The notes under the pieces are model-generated. The model made no database searches and had not been told where the DNA came from. It saw only the letters and a program-made list of their open reading frames with translations. From contig OY727102.1 of NCBI GenBank assembly GCA_963402885.1, forward strand, positions 2,480,001 through 2,544,000: a stretch of DNA of 64,000 nucleotides, in the 5' to 3' direction. Each line of letters begins with the position of its first letter. Position 1 is the stretch's first letter. The position numbers and the translations under genes were made by a program. The stretch is from Antedon bifida. Taxonomy: Eukaryota; Echinodermata; Crinoidea; Comatulida; Antedonidae. Positions 48,203 to 60,000 of this stretch are shown here, piece by piece.

Positions 48203-50261
48203 ATTTTAACGGCGTTGAAAACAATACGCGATAAATTAAACTAATGTGTGTCTAAATTATTACTTAAGTACTGTTAGGCCCCTATGTCTAAACAAAATGA
48301 TAAATCAGATTTAAAGAGATAATACAGTGACGTTTGTATACACATTATAGAAAGTAAATAGTGCATAAACTATAATGTAAAATTGGGGACGGAATTTGTG
48401 TACCAAGGTAACGTCGTCAGAAACCAATTGTTTTCTATATCGATTGTTGTGTAACTGGAAGGAAACAATAGTAGGCTTATAATAGAATTTACCAAGGACA
48501 GAAAGATAGGTAAAAGTGAGGTATGTATTGTAAGTGGTATTTGTACTTTGTTGTTGCGTGACAATGATTACATCTACAATTTAGATTTAATAAAGGTCCA
48601 TAATTATTTTCATTATTATTATTTAAAGTAAAATTAAAAATTAATCATTACGGGAATATTGAACAATAGTCATTAGTATGAATAATTTCTGATTGGCAAA
48701 CTCCTAAACGAAAAGAAGCGACATTCAAAATAACTGTCTTCTTAAGACATCCTATTGACTTGTTATTGATATTCGTAATAGGGGCCATATATATTGCTTT
48801 TACTTTAATTGAGAAATCACTATAAAAAGCTATATAACCTACAGATATCACTTAGTATTATTGTACTTGAGGCCTAAATTGAAACCAGTCATAAATACAA
48901 CCGTAAAGTAATCATACTTCATATGTAATGTACATGCAATATGTAAATTACTGTAAATCGTTATGATGTTATTATAACAATAATGGTATAGACGTAATTA
49001 AAAATATTATTCAAGAGATTTATTAGTTGTAAGGTCATTGACTTTCCATGAGATAATTATTTAATTGGTTTGAATTGTGTATGGATGAAATCATGGTCCA
49101 TGGCATGAATTACGAACTTTTGGTGGATTTCTCGAGTTTGACTTACTTTTTTCTTAATTGGTATTATTTATCACCAGGGTATACTAAGTGCAATTGTTAT
49201 TATGTTTGATAACTTGGCCTACATCCTACAATTACCACATATGTCAGTATTATAGCTTTGTTAGGCCTAAACTTTTGTTAATAATAATTATAATTGATGT
49301 GGCATTTTTTTACAAATAAACTATCTATTAGGATTAAATCCTGTGGCTCACCGCAATATCAATAGCCCACAATTTAACACTGAAATTTATACGGTAATAC
49401 TGGTACTGTATAGTATATCATCGTATTGTTTATAGTAAAAATGGTACGACACTAACCCATTATATAGTCCATTAGAACGGAATCACTAAATGAGTCAAGG
49501 ATTCGTTAAGCCTGTGCTTATCTGGCTTAATAAATATAAAGAGGTACAACAATGCATTGCTTTTAAGAAATGTAAACACACAAATTGTTCAAAACATTTG
49601 GCTGTTTCTGCCTCTATCGTTTCATGGCATAATGTACGGGACGCATTAATGGCCTAACACTTTGATTGATGTGGATTGTCTAATAATATAGAGTATAAAA
49701 TGCATTGTTTTTACTTACTTTAATAATCTGTTGATGATCCGACCTCAAATGCTACTATAGTTCAGTTAAGTTAGGGCCTATTCTACAGCAAGATCTCGAA
49801 TTCATACTATTGTTTTCTTCGAGCGATACAAAATCTGGAAAAACGTATTGTTATTATGAGACCGGTATACATTCTACTGGTAGTACAACATGTACATTCA
49901 GCTGTGTGTCTGTGGCCGTTCTTACGCTTTTTAAAATTTAAATAAGAAAAAACGACAGTTCGATGTTAAATCGAAATGACAGCAGAGTTCCCTGTGGCGT
50001 GTTCTTCTATAATGCGGCAGAGTAATGATAATACCTTACTAAAACCTAATACGCATCACTGAGTTAGAGTATTATTATACATGACGGAACAACTTTCTTT
50101 CTATATCAATATAATTATAGACAAACAAATAAACATAACAAATACGATATAGGTCTAATATCACCGGTGCTAATATAAATAATGGTAATACAATAATTAT
50201 AGTAGCCTAAAGTAGTTTATTCAAAAGCGGTAGGTCTACCTTCGTACTTTAAAAATATTTT

Positions 50262-50871
50262 GTTCCAGTTGTTCGATTGAAATTATTTGTAGGCATACAT
50301 TTTAGGAATATTTTAAAAATGTAAATTCATAATATTAAAATAAAATGCAAGCAATACCGTACTCTTTATTAGTAAAGACATTTTTGGAAACCAATATTTA
50401 ATTTAGTTATTATGAATTGTTGAACAAATTAATTAATGAAATTCTCTAGTGACCATATACAGCCAGTTTTATTGAATACATAAATTAGATAGGCTAGACC
50501 ATACAGTACTAAAGTTTAAATTGTTAAAGTTTTAGTTGTTCGATTGAAATTAATATTGTAGGCATGCACTTTAGGAATATTTCAAAAATGTAAAGCTGAA
50601 AATTATAGGCCTACATTAGTTTTATAAGGCATATTCAGGAAGTGTTAATTCTTATTAATAATTATCACAACTCATAATATTAAAATAAGATGCAAGCAAT
50701 ATTCTTTATTAATAAAAACCTTTTCGGACACCAATATTTAATTTAATTTAGTTATTATGAATGGCTGAACAAATTAATTAATGAAATTCTCTAGCGACTA
50801 TTATGTGCAGCAAGTTTAATTGAACATCATAAATTAGATAGGCTGGATTTATATACAGTACTAAAGTTCAT
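50262..50871 (+). repeat. Diverged tandem duplication, about 250-345 bp per copy
   Basis: Copy A (about 50262-50516) and copy B (about 50527-50871) share, in order, GTTCGATTGAAATTA, TTTAGGAATATTT, CATAATATTAAAATAA, ATGCAAGCAATA, AATTAATTAATGAAATTCTC and TAAATTAGATAGGCT. They are interrupted by small indels, and copy B has an extra block of about 70 bp. Confidence 0.8.
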
Positions 50872-51047
50872 GTTAATTCTCGTATCCATTACCTTTAGGC
50901 CTATGGCTACAGTGAACTATAGTGTATATAGACCATAGGAAATAAAGTACTTGACACGTTTCCGTAGATTCAATTGAAGATTGTGAGTAGGCCTACCATG
51001 GACAAACTGAGGAAATAGAGAAATACACTCGACTTATTTTCTATTTA

Positions 51048-51203
51048 AAGCTCTTCCTACACTATCAAACTTTATGTGACAAAAAATGTGATGTGCCCAT
51101 GATGATGTCATTTTACTGCCATGTTTTAAGCACATCACTACGATATATTTGGGCACATCACACTTTTTTGACAAACTAGTTTAATAGTGTAGAAAGTGCT
51201 TTA
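51048..51203. repeat. Family-1 foldback element
   Basis: Left AAGCTCTTCCTACACTATCA, right GTTTAATAGTGTAGAAAGTG, with internal GTGATGTGCCCA opposed by TGGGCACATCACA. Confidence 0.8.
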
Positions 51204-52592
51204 GTAAAGCAGAAGAGTAATGTATTATGTCATCTCGTAGTAATACGTGATTACAAGATTATTATAATAGCCATGCGGCGCATGCGTAAACCAGTGAGCA
51301 AAAAAGATACTAAAAAAGCGAGTTTACACAGTGAGCACAATTTTACGATTTTATTGTTTGAGGAAATGTTATTGGGAAAATTGAAATACCTTAAAGATGA
51401 TCCATACTTTAATTAAAACGGAATTACCGTAATAACACATAACATGTAAAATGTAAATAGGAAAAGGATTGGCAGGAATAATGTTTATATTTATTTAAAT
51501 ATTTATTATTCTATTAAAGGAGTGTCTACTACAATATCATAACATGTCTAGTTTAATTAATACATTTAAAAGCGCATGTGTAAAATACATACACAAAGTT
51601 GATAGATTCCAATTAAGTCCAATTAAAGTTAGTAAAGCGTTGCCCGATTCTGCAGCTGTCACTAGGTAGATATTAACTGACTATCGAAAGTCATCTAGAT
51701 ACGTGTCTAGGTGTGTATACGTACTTTAAATACATACGAGTACAGCGGTGCAGTAGTCAGTGGTGGATCCAGATGAACATGGTCAATAGCTGGTAATTTT
51801 AAGTGATTGTTAAAGCAATCATTATTATTAGAGAAAGCTTAACTTAAATTAACCCTACATTGACATCACCGTAAAAATATGGTCGTTATTTACAGTTTCT
51901 AAGATTAGAAGCAAACATAAGTAAAGTACCTAAAGACACAAGCAATGCTATCTCAAACTCATATAACTTTAGTCAACATGAGGACCTAGCGAAATAAATT
52001 TCAGTTAGCAATTGCTAGAAGTGGTATTTAAATTATCGTTTTGGAGAACCTCAATAATAATAAAATAATGATAATGTAAAATATTTTAAAATCAGATAGA
52101 TGATAATGATGATCATGTATAATGAAAGTAAATATTTTTTAACGATGTTTGGAAACAAAAAGGTTATTTAGACCAAACGTCTTTGTATTAGCTTTTTATA
52201 CTTCTTTTGTAAGTGTATTACAGAAAAATGTAAACAAATTAATCAAAATGGAAGTAATACGGAATACAAAAATTTAAAAATGTTACTGATGAAGTTTATC
52301 AAATTGTAATGGCATTTAGGAATCAATCAATCATTGTGATGACATGAAAGATATATGAATGTAAATATAAGTGGTGTTAACACCACAAAAGAGGAACAAA
52401 AATAAAATAATTATTTTAAATATGTACGAAGATAATTAAATAATGAATTAATGGATGTTTTCGGTAAAAATGTGTCATGTAGAAGCCCGATCAAGCGTGA
52501 TGTTGGCTACGATCCTGATGTTACGTTTAGTGTTAAAGCCTACTGATCTAAAGTTTATTGACATCACGATCATCTTTTGTGGAGGTTGCTTC

Positions 52593-53582
52593 TTACATGT
52601 CAATTCCTACTTTAGCCAACAACTCGTCTCTTAGTTGGTGCAATCCTTTTCTAAAGTCGTTAAACTTGAACGAGTAAATGAACGGATTGACGCTTAGATT
52701 GACTGCAATTAACGTTACAGTTATCTCATGCACGTTACTTGAGTTAAGCTCGAAACAATTACAGAACAAGTAAGTCACGTACAAAACAAAGTTTGGTGTA
52801 ATGGTAATTATAAATGCGATAAAAACACAGAAGAGTGTGACAATAAGGTTTTGCTGAAATCTACTGTATAACCTATTCGTTGGTTTTCTGTTCTCTTGTT
52901 GTAGGCCTATCTCGTTTGTTGGTTCAGTTTGACCTCTTGACCTCTCTTCAGTGTTTGATTTGTTCTTAATCATATTAAAAATACGAGCGTAACAGTATAT
53001 CATGAGTGTCGTTGGTATAAACCAAGAAATAAGAAATGCAAATATACCAGAGCCGACTTGAAACCATCTTCCTGAACTGTTTATATCATAATAACATAAC
53101 CAGGGCGTGTCTTCGTCAACAGTAGCAACTAATACCAAATAAAAGGCCATAAACACTCCAGTAAAATGAGGAATGATTAAAATCATTCCTTTTCTTTTAC
53201 GTCTGCTGAACTTCATCCTGTACCAATTTGAATGCAGTACGGCTACATATCTCTCAATCGTCACTAAGACTAAATTAGTCGTAGATGCGTACTGCAGATA
53301 CCAAAATAACGCTCTTGATTTACAGAATATCTCACCAGCTACTCCGACTGGAGGATCTCTTGTATAGTAGAAGACGAACAAAAGACTACCGGCCATGTCA
53401 ACCCAAGACTGGTGAAAAATCACTAAATGTGTGGATGATTTCTTGTAAATTTTCTTGGATATGAAGACCAGAACGACAAGAAGATTTGCTAATATGCCTA
53501 CTATTCCTACAGTGTAACGTATCACAATAACAACAGGGTGATTATGCAACACGTTCCTCTCATAGCCAGTAGCGTTCGCCAT
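52593..53582 (-). CDS. Rhodopsin-class GPCR, family A1 (orphan), 329 aa
   Basis: Single-coding-exon receptor and sister of 46625-47665. N3 is a sequon, Cys87 is at the TM3 top, Glu110-Arg111-Tyr112 is the DRY-type motif, TM6 is FIITITPN (Ile at 6.48) and TM7 NPFIYSF. There is no Trp 4.50. The minus strand shows CATTTTATTTCTATCTTTTCAG ending 13 nt before the ATG, a strong acceptor. The C-terminal tail is shorter than in its sister because translation stops soon after the KVGIDM region. Two or three family-2 elements lie 180-810 bp upstream. The ligand is unknown. Confidence 0.9.
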   Translation of the reverse strand: MANATGYERNVLHNHPVVIVIRYTVGIVGILANLLVVLVFISKKIYKKSSTHLVIFHQSWVDMAGSLLFVFYYTRDPPVGVAGEIFCKSRALFWYLQYASTTNLVLVTIERYVAVLHSNWYRMKFSRRKRKGMILIIPHFTGVFMAFYLVLVATVDEDTPWLCYYDINSSGRWFQVGSGIFAFLISWFIPTTLMIYCYARIFNMIKNKSNTEERSRGQTEPTNEIGLQQENRKPTNRLYSRFQQNLIVTLFCVFIAFIITITPNFVLYVTYLFCNCFELNSSNVHEITVTLIAVNLSVNPFIYSFKFNDFRKGLHQLRDELLAKVGIDM

Positions 53583-53759
53583 TTTACACTGGACACTGAA
53601 AAGATAGAAATAAAATGATTTAGTAGTTTAGCAGTAGCACTGGAGGTATAATACCTCCATTATGCAGTAGTGCAAATGCAACAACAGTGACAACAAGCCT
53701 ACTTCAGAAGACGTGAGGAGAAGACAACAAGAGTAGCAGCAACGTAGTAGCAGTGCATT

Positions 53760-54392
53760 AAGCTTGGTTCCAAGCGCACTAAGTAATTTGACCAATCACG
53801 ACACCGAACTTTTAATTTCTTGTGATTGATCAACTCACTTGCGCTGCACTTTAAAGCTTGTTTCAACGCGCGGCCCGACGCAACATGTATCGACGCAACA
53901 TAAGTGAGTTGACCAAATGACAAATGACATCCATCACTTACGTACTTGCGTTGTGTCTTGGAACCAAGCTTAGTACAATAGCATCAGTAATGTGGTAAAT
54001 AACAACTACAACACCAGTGTGGAAGCAGTAATGTTATTAATTACATTGGTGTGGAACATCAGATTTTTCACAACAAAGTAATTCCTCTCATTATATATCT
54101 GTATCAGTGGAATCAATATTAGGCAATATTTTAAATTGGCCTATAGGTGTTTTAATAAGGAATTAACTAAAACCAACTGATCTTACCTGTTAAAGTAACG
54201 TAATCAAAATGTAAGAGGAAATAATCAGCCCCAGTATAAAATATGTTAACATTTAGTTCCTAGTTCCGTAGACGCAAAGCAAATGAGTTAACCAATCACA
54301 AGAGTCAGTTCGGGAGATCTATCCGTCTTAATTGGTCCAATTTCTTGCGGTGCGCTTACGTCATTGCGTTGCACCAAGTGATGGGAACCACA
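53760..54392. repeat. Family-2 foldback elements upstream of a GPCR
   Basis: Two abutting copies at 53760-53858 and 53853-53972 share the junction TTTAAAGCTTG. The outer ends are AAGCTTGGTTCCAAGCGC and CTTGGAACCAAGCTT. A third, more diverged copy is at 54255-54392 (GTTCCTAGTTCCGTAGACGC ... AGTGATGGGAACCA). All lie 5' of the GPCR starting at 53582. Confidence 0.7.
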
Positions 54393-55018
54393 AAAGTATA
54401 AGAATAAGGAAAAGGTTTGGCAACATTGAGGCTATGAATAATATGTATAATTGTTCTAGTTATTTTCAATGAAAAGGAGTGTCAGTCTAATGGTTTACAG
54501 TTAATTTTAAAATACATTTAAGTGGCATGTGTAAAATAAATAATAAAATTGAAGTATAGAATCCGTCTAGAGTCTCACTAAAAAAACACCATGTCTGATT
54601 CTCCCACCTTCCATTCCCCTTCTCCTCTACCCGCATACCCAAAATATGTACATACATTTCGATATGCGTAAGAGTCACGGAGAAAAACATGAATTTCTCT
54701 CTAAAAATGGAAAAATTCTGCTGTAAAAGTCATGCACTCAACGTGATGCTGTTACCATATCTGATAAATGTCTAATTAGTAAAAGAGTCTGGATATTGTT
54801 TGATATAAAATATATACAAATCTGAAGATTGAAAACCCGTAACATTATATTACCTTATTTGGTCATCGGATAACATTTTTTGCCACGCCGTTTATTTTTC
54901 ATAATATTTTTAAATGCTTCTGAACATTGTCTACAAAAAGAATGGGGATTTTATTGAGTAATTTGAATTATCCTCCATTGGTGAGAAAGTGTAGGCCTAC
55001 TTTAAAAATAACGAAATT

Positions 55019-55800
55019 AGCACAATTTAATTTTAAGCTGATATACTGTATACTTGCACTGTCTACTTCATTTTATTGATACCTGTATACTTTTTTTTAT
55101 CATCAATTGACTTGTTATATATTTTACTTGAATTTGTTATGATTACCTCATTTTCTTTAAGGAAGAAATAAATGTTAAGTTGAATTGAATTGAAAAAAAT
55201 GTATGAAGGCATGGTGGTATCTTCTACAGAGTTATGCGACTACTGTCAAACTGAACCAAAAAAAGACAAACACATGCTATTAAAGTATAAACGTGTTCAA
55301 CTTGCATGGAATAATTTTAATTCCATGTTTCAAGACTGCTATATACTTAACGAAACAGTTAATAACTTGATAGATATAGTTTCTGGAATAAAAAGTAAAA
55401 ATGTAAATGAATTAATCTCATTGTTAACCTTTTCCATTTACAAATCTAAATATATCAAATCTTCAGAAAAATATACAAAAAGATCAACAATGATTTGGAA
55501 CCAATATGCTTGTAATGTAAATAAAGCTGACATAAATGGGCTAAAGTCAAAGATAAATTAATGAATCACACTTCATAAAATCGAAATGAAAACTCGTTTT
55601 TTCCTTTTCTCTTTCTTTTTCTTTCTTCTATATTGAGAAAAATTAAAAAGAATACAAAAGTAACTTTTTTTAATACACTTATTGTATTTTACAATTTTTT
55701 TTTTTATAAACACATTTTTTAAATATGTAATCTTTGTATATCTTTGTCATGAATGGAATAATGAATAAAAGTGAGGTAAACCCACGAAAGAGAAAAAAAA
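55019..55800 (+). mobile_element. 5'-truncated LINE insertion with 12-bp target-site duplication
   Basis: AATAACGAAATT at 55007-55018 is repeated at 55801-55812, directly after an A-rich tail (GAAAGAGAAAAAAAA). The inserted DNA has two parts. Positions 55019-55190 end in GTTAAGTTGAATTGAATTG, which looks like the 3' tail of a separate retroelement RNA. Positions 55191-55800 carry the C-terminal part of a LINE reverse-transcriptase ORF and its 3' UTR. Confidence 0.7.
55193..55561 (+). pseudogene. C-terminal fragment of a non-LTR retrotransposon ORF2
   Basis: About 120 codons remain open to a TAA. The segment LCDYCQTEPKKDKHMLLKYK followed by VQLAWNNF has the C-x2-C ... H layout of the zinc-knuckle-like region after the reverse transcriptase of L1/Tx1-type LINEs, with the last expected Cys replaced by Tyr. 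There is no reverse transcriptase core, so the fragment cannot be active. The clade assignment is tentative. Confidence 0.6.
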
Positions 55801-55954
55801 AATAACGAAATTCCATAATGATCTATGTCGATATTAATTGTTGAAATTTATGATCATTATAGGAATGTGTTTCTTGCAGCAGTCACACAACTATGTGGTT
55901 TTCTGTCAGCATCGTTTCCTAGAACTATTCTATTTATAGATAATAAGGCCGTGT

Positions 55955-56165
55955 CACAGCCTTGGTTTCCACCACATCATCATCAGGTGCATTGCTAGTG
56001 CTGTCTTATGATGTGTGGTGGAAAGGGGGACGTATATTTCTGTGAACACCAAACTTAGTAGGTAGCTCGCATAGCTTTAACTCTATTCCATCACGTGGGA
56101 ATCAAATCCACGACTTTAGTCTATAACGCTAGTTGATTGAGATAACCGGTCATCTTGCTGTTAAT
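55955..56165 (-). repeat. tRNA-derived SINE-like repeat
   Basis: On the minus strand, CCGGTTATCTCAATCAACTA resembles a tRNA 5' part with A-box, and GTGGATTTGATTCCCACG a T-arm with a B-box-like core. The intervening segment is of tRNA length. Continuing sequence down to about 55955 would be the SINE body. It is degenerate and not a functional tRNA gene. Confidence 0.5.
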
Positions 56166-56386
56166 AAGGTTAATATTTATATTTATGACGTAATAATGCT
56201 GAATTACGTACTGTAAATATAATATTCAGCTGTTCAGTCATGTACTTTGTGGCGTACGGGTAATGCTCTGTTTTGAGTGCTCTCAGCTCTAGATTTAGTT
56301 CGAAAATCTCGATATTTTTTTTTTTTTAGAATGGAATGAATATTGTTATTGTTTTTCTTTTATTTTGAGGATCGGAGGGCTATTGA

Positions 56387-56483
56387 GTTTGATCATGGAG
56401 AAATAAGTTATTTCTAACTTATTTCTCCATGGTTTGATCAAAGATCTTATATACTATATAATAAGATCTTTGGTTTGATCAAG
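56387..56483. repeat. Pair of hairpins linked by GTTTGATCA direct repeats
   Basis: CATGGAGAAATAAGTTA (56394-56410) pairs with TAACTTATTTCTCCATG (56415-56431) around TTTC. AAAGATCTTAT (56440-56450) pairs with ATAAGATCTTT (56461-56471). GTTTGATCA occurs before, between and after them (56387, 56432, 56473). The sequence lies upstream of POFUT1. Confidence 0.9.
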
Positions 56484-56649
56484 GTTGGTTTGAGGGCGCT
56501 ATACTAGTTGATTTTGTCAACAAATGAGACACACAACATGATATCGAAAAAGGTAATGAAAATGTTATTAATTGTAGTTTATAATTAAGTAAAGCCTGAT
56601 GACTAATTCTAGAATATATTTCCACCTTTCCATATTACAAACTGACAAC

Positions 56650-56790
56650 CCTAGTCTAGCTAGAACCAGGCTAGCCCTACCTACTAGCTAGCCTAGTTAG
56701 TAGGCCTGGCTTAGTTTGCCCAGGGAGTTGTTACTCCCTGGTTAGCCCTACTGGGCCTAGGCCGTACTAGGCTAGCTCTAGGCTCCTGGA
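56650..56790. other. CTAG/GGCCTAG-rich patch upstream of POFUT1
   Basis: Dense CTAGCTAG, AGGCTAGCC and GGGCCTAGGCC motifs, plus a hairpin CCAGGGAG-TTGTTA-CTCCCTGG at about 56719-56741. It lies roughly 240-380 bp before the POFUT1 ATG, in the inferred first intron or promoter. Confidence 0.6.
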
Positions 56791-57028
56791 AGACAATGGT
56801 TTTGGTTGAAATTACCCATTTCTTTTGTCTTTTTATAAGTGAAATAATTATTTTTGAATGATTTTTTTTCTACAGAAGTGAATAACTTTATTTCCAAAAC
56901 TGTGAAATTGCCTATTCAGTATTCAAAATCTGATTTTATTAATCTCTATTTTTTTCAGGGACAATACATCTTTAAATAAACAATTAATTTTTTCTTTTAA
57001 TTATTTTTTATTTACTATAGGCCTAGAT

Positions 57029-60000
57029 ATGAAAAAGCTAAAGACAATGCATTCTGTTGCTGCTAGTTACTTTATTATTTTCATTTTATGGAGTCTATCC
57101 TTAAAAGTTAATCCCAACGAGTTAGAAAATATTGATATTGCAGCTGACATTTTAGCAGATGAACATGGAACAGACACGATTGAAGTGTCATTTATTGACA
57201 GTCCTGGTTTAAAAGTTGGACAAGCCAAAGCTAAACTTGATATTGACCCGAGAGGATATTTGTTATATTGTCCATGTATGGGTAAGTTGATGACGGAAGT
57301 AATTGTGCTGGGCCCTTTTTGACATGATCCTCTCTTTGTACGTTTCTAGCTGCATCTTGGTTGATAAATAGATTGACAAGTAGGACAAGTACTATATCAA
57401 CAACCACCACCAATACAACCACGACAAATACAACCACCACAAATACAACCAAGACAACCACCACAAAGACAGCCACCACACAGACAACCACCACAAAGAC
57501 AGCCACCACACAGACAACCACCACAAAGACAGCCACCACCAATACAACCACCACAAATACAACCACCACAAATACAACCAAGACAACCACCACAAAGACA
57601 ACCACCACCAAGACAACCGACTACCAAAACAACCACAAAGACACAACAAAACTACCAAAACAACAATAAAGACAACAACCACACAGACAACCACCACCAA
57701 AACAACCACCACCAAAACAACCACCACCAAGACAGACACCACCAAGACAACCACCACACAGACAACCACCAAGACAACCATTACCTAGACAACCTCCATT
57801 AATAAACTAACCATTACTGTTTTTTTATTTTTTTATTTAAGGACGGTTTGGTAACCAGGCTGAACATTTAATTGGTTCTTTAGCATTTGCAAAAGCCATT
57901 GACAGAACACTTGCTATTCCTCCATTTAGGACATATGTAAGTATTCCTCGGCCTCCGTCTTCCCTTTGCCTGCCTTTAGAATTCGTTGCCCATTTATCCG
58001 TCAGGCAACTAAGTCTGAACTTAAATTTCTAATTTTAATGTAGCATTTTAAACTCACTTTTTAACTTTATTATTCATATTTTTACTTCACTTTAGGTAAA
58101 TGTACCTTTTACCGATTGGTTTCAAATTGATAGAATACAGGAGTTTCATCGTGTCCTCACGTTGGAGGACTTTATGGAGGGGTTAGCACCTGAGATTTGG
58201 CCCCCAGGGCAGCGTGTGGGTTATTGTGTACTGCCAGCATCATCAACGATGAAATGTGAAATGAAGAAAGGTAAACACTATAAAATGTAATGATCCTAAA
58301 CAACTGGAAAGTCACTGTGTTACTTCTGCAACTTCATTGCAACCAGGTTAATAAAATGTGGCTGCAGGAACATTAAACCCTACTGGGAAATAAAGTGTTC
58401 TTATTAAATTTAATTGGTTAATTTAATTTTAACTAAAACTTTTGTTGTTTTTAGGTTCTCCATTTGGACCGTTTTGGGATTCTTTTCAAATTGATTTTGA
58501 TGACATGGAGAGATTTAGCCTTCAGATCCATTCTGACCTCTCCAAGTCTGAAATCACTCTAAATAACTTAAAAGAAAAATGGAATGAGAGGTAATTGTTA
58601 CAAGACGATCATTAATTTGACTTTTCCAAAGCTCTGTTTACACTATCAAACTTTATTTGACAAAAGAATGCCCAAATTTAGTAGTAATATGCCAAAATAT
58701 GGTAGTAATATGACATCATCATGTCCATATATGGGCACATCACATTCTTTTGTCACATAAAGTTTGATAGTGTAGACAGAGCTTTGACTTTTAATTCCTC
58801 TAATGACATTGTTCTTGTTGGTACCTAATATGTATGGAAACTAATTACCATGTTACTTTTAAAACACTGTTGACATGCACAGATAAACAACTTCACTACT
58901 ATAAATAAATTGTCACATGCTATATGAACATGCTTGACATGTTGTTTGGTATGGTGGATAAACAGAAGACGGTTTATTATTATTATTATGATAGCCATGG
59001 GGATCGCAATCAAAAATTATATAAACTGTTACAATTACACTTTTAATTTGCTATCCATAACTGTTTCTGTAAAATGTCAATTTTAATTACCCATTGTCTA
59101 TTAATTTTATTCATTCATACACATTTATTCAGTTATAACAATAATATCTGGGGCTCGCACTAGAAGCAAAAGCTTGTTTCACGAGGCCCAGGACGCGATT
59201 TTTTTTTTCGTACAAAGTTGGAGACCCTTATGTGAAAGATAGCCAAACTACTTCCTAAATATAACTAAACATAACCCTCTAAATAATCGCTCTCTCACTA
59301 TAAAGTAAAAAGAAGTTGCTCATGGGATTCGAACCCCATCCATCGACATGTAAAGTCCATAGTCTAATACACTTGACTACACAGATGGCTCGACAGAAAG
59401 CGTTTGCATTAGCGAATTGTGGTTAGCTCAATTCTGACATCACACCTTATGGATATGATTAATGAATATTCATGTTTGTGACAATTCGTGAGGGTCCCCA
59501 ACTTGTACGAAAATAAATATCGCGCCCAGAACAAAACATATATGTTTAATTTTGTTTTTTCGTTTACTTTCACCAGTTGTGAATTAAAACGTTGATTCTA
59601 CTAGAAACAGATGCTGTGCCAAAAATCTAACTTTACTAATAAGTGATTTTTTTTTTTTTGTAATATCAATTATCACATGACATTACTGATATTTTTTACT
59701 GTTTTAATGTTTTAGATTCCCACCATCAAAGTACCCTGTTATAGCATTAAAGGGTGCTCCTTCTCCATACCCAATCCCAAGTGGCAACAGGTTCATACAA
59801 CAATACATGGAATGGGCTATTCCTGTGCAAAACCAAATGAATGAAACAATTCAAAGGTTGTTTAAGTCTGAGAAATTTGTTGCGATACATCTTAGGAACG
59901 GCTTAGATTGGGTAGGTTTTATTGTTCGTACATTTAAATAACACCAATTCGATTTCACATTGATATAAAATGTTCTAGTATCATATTACCTATTAAAGTA

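Larger units (their letters stand above)
48203..52592. other. Intergenic with a tandem duplication and one family-1 element
   Basis: AT-rich. It carries the direct duplication at 50262-50871 and a family-1 foldback at 51048-51203. No coding region is supported. Confidence 0.5.

Noticed and set aside
57361-57781. Thr-rich, Val-rich and Trp/Leu-rich open frames
   Set aside because: They are products of the A/C-rich minisatellite within POFUT1 intron 1 and occur in several frames on both strands.
59320-59396. Functional tRNA gene on the minus strand
   Set aside because: A good T-arm, but the acceptor stem and anticodon arm do not pair well. It lies inside a TIR element.
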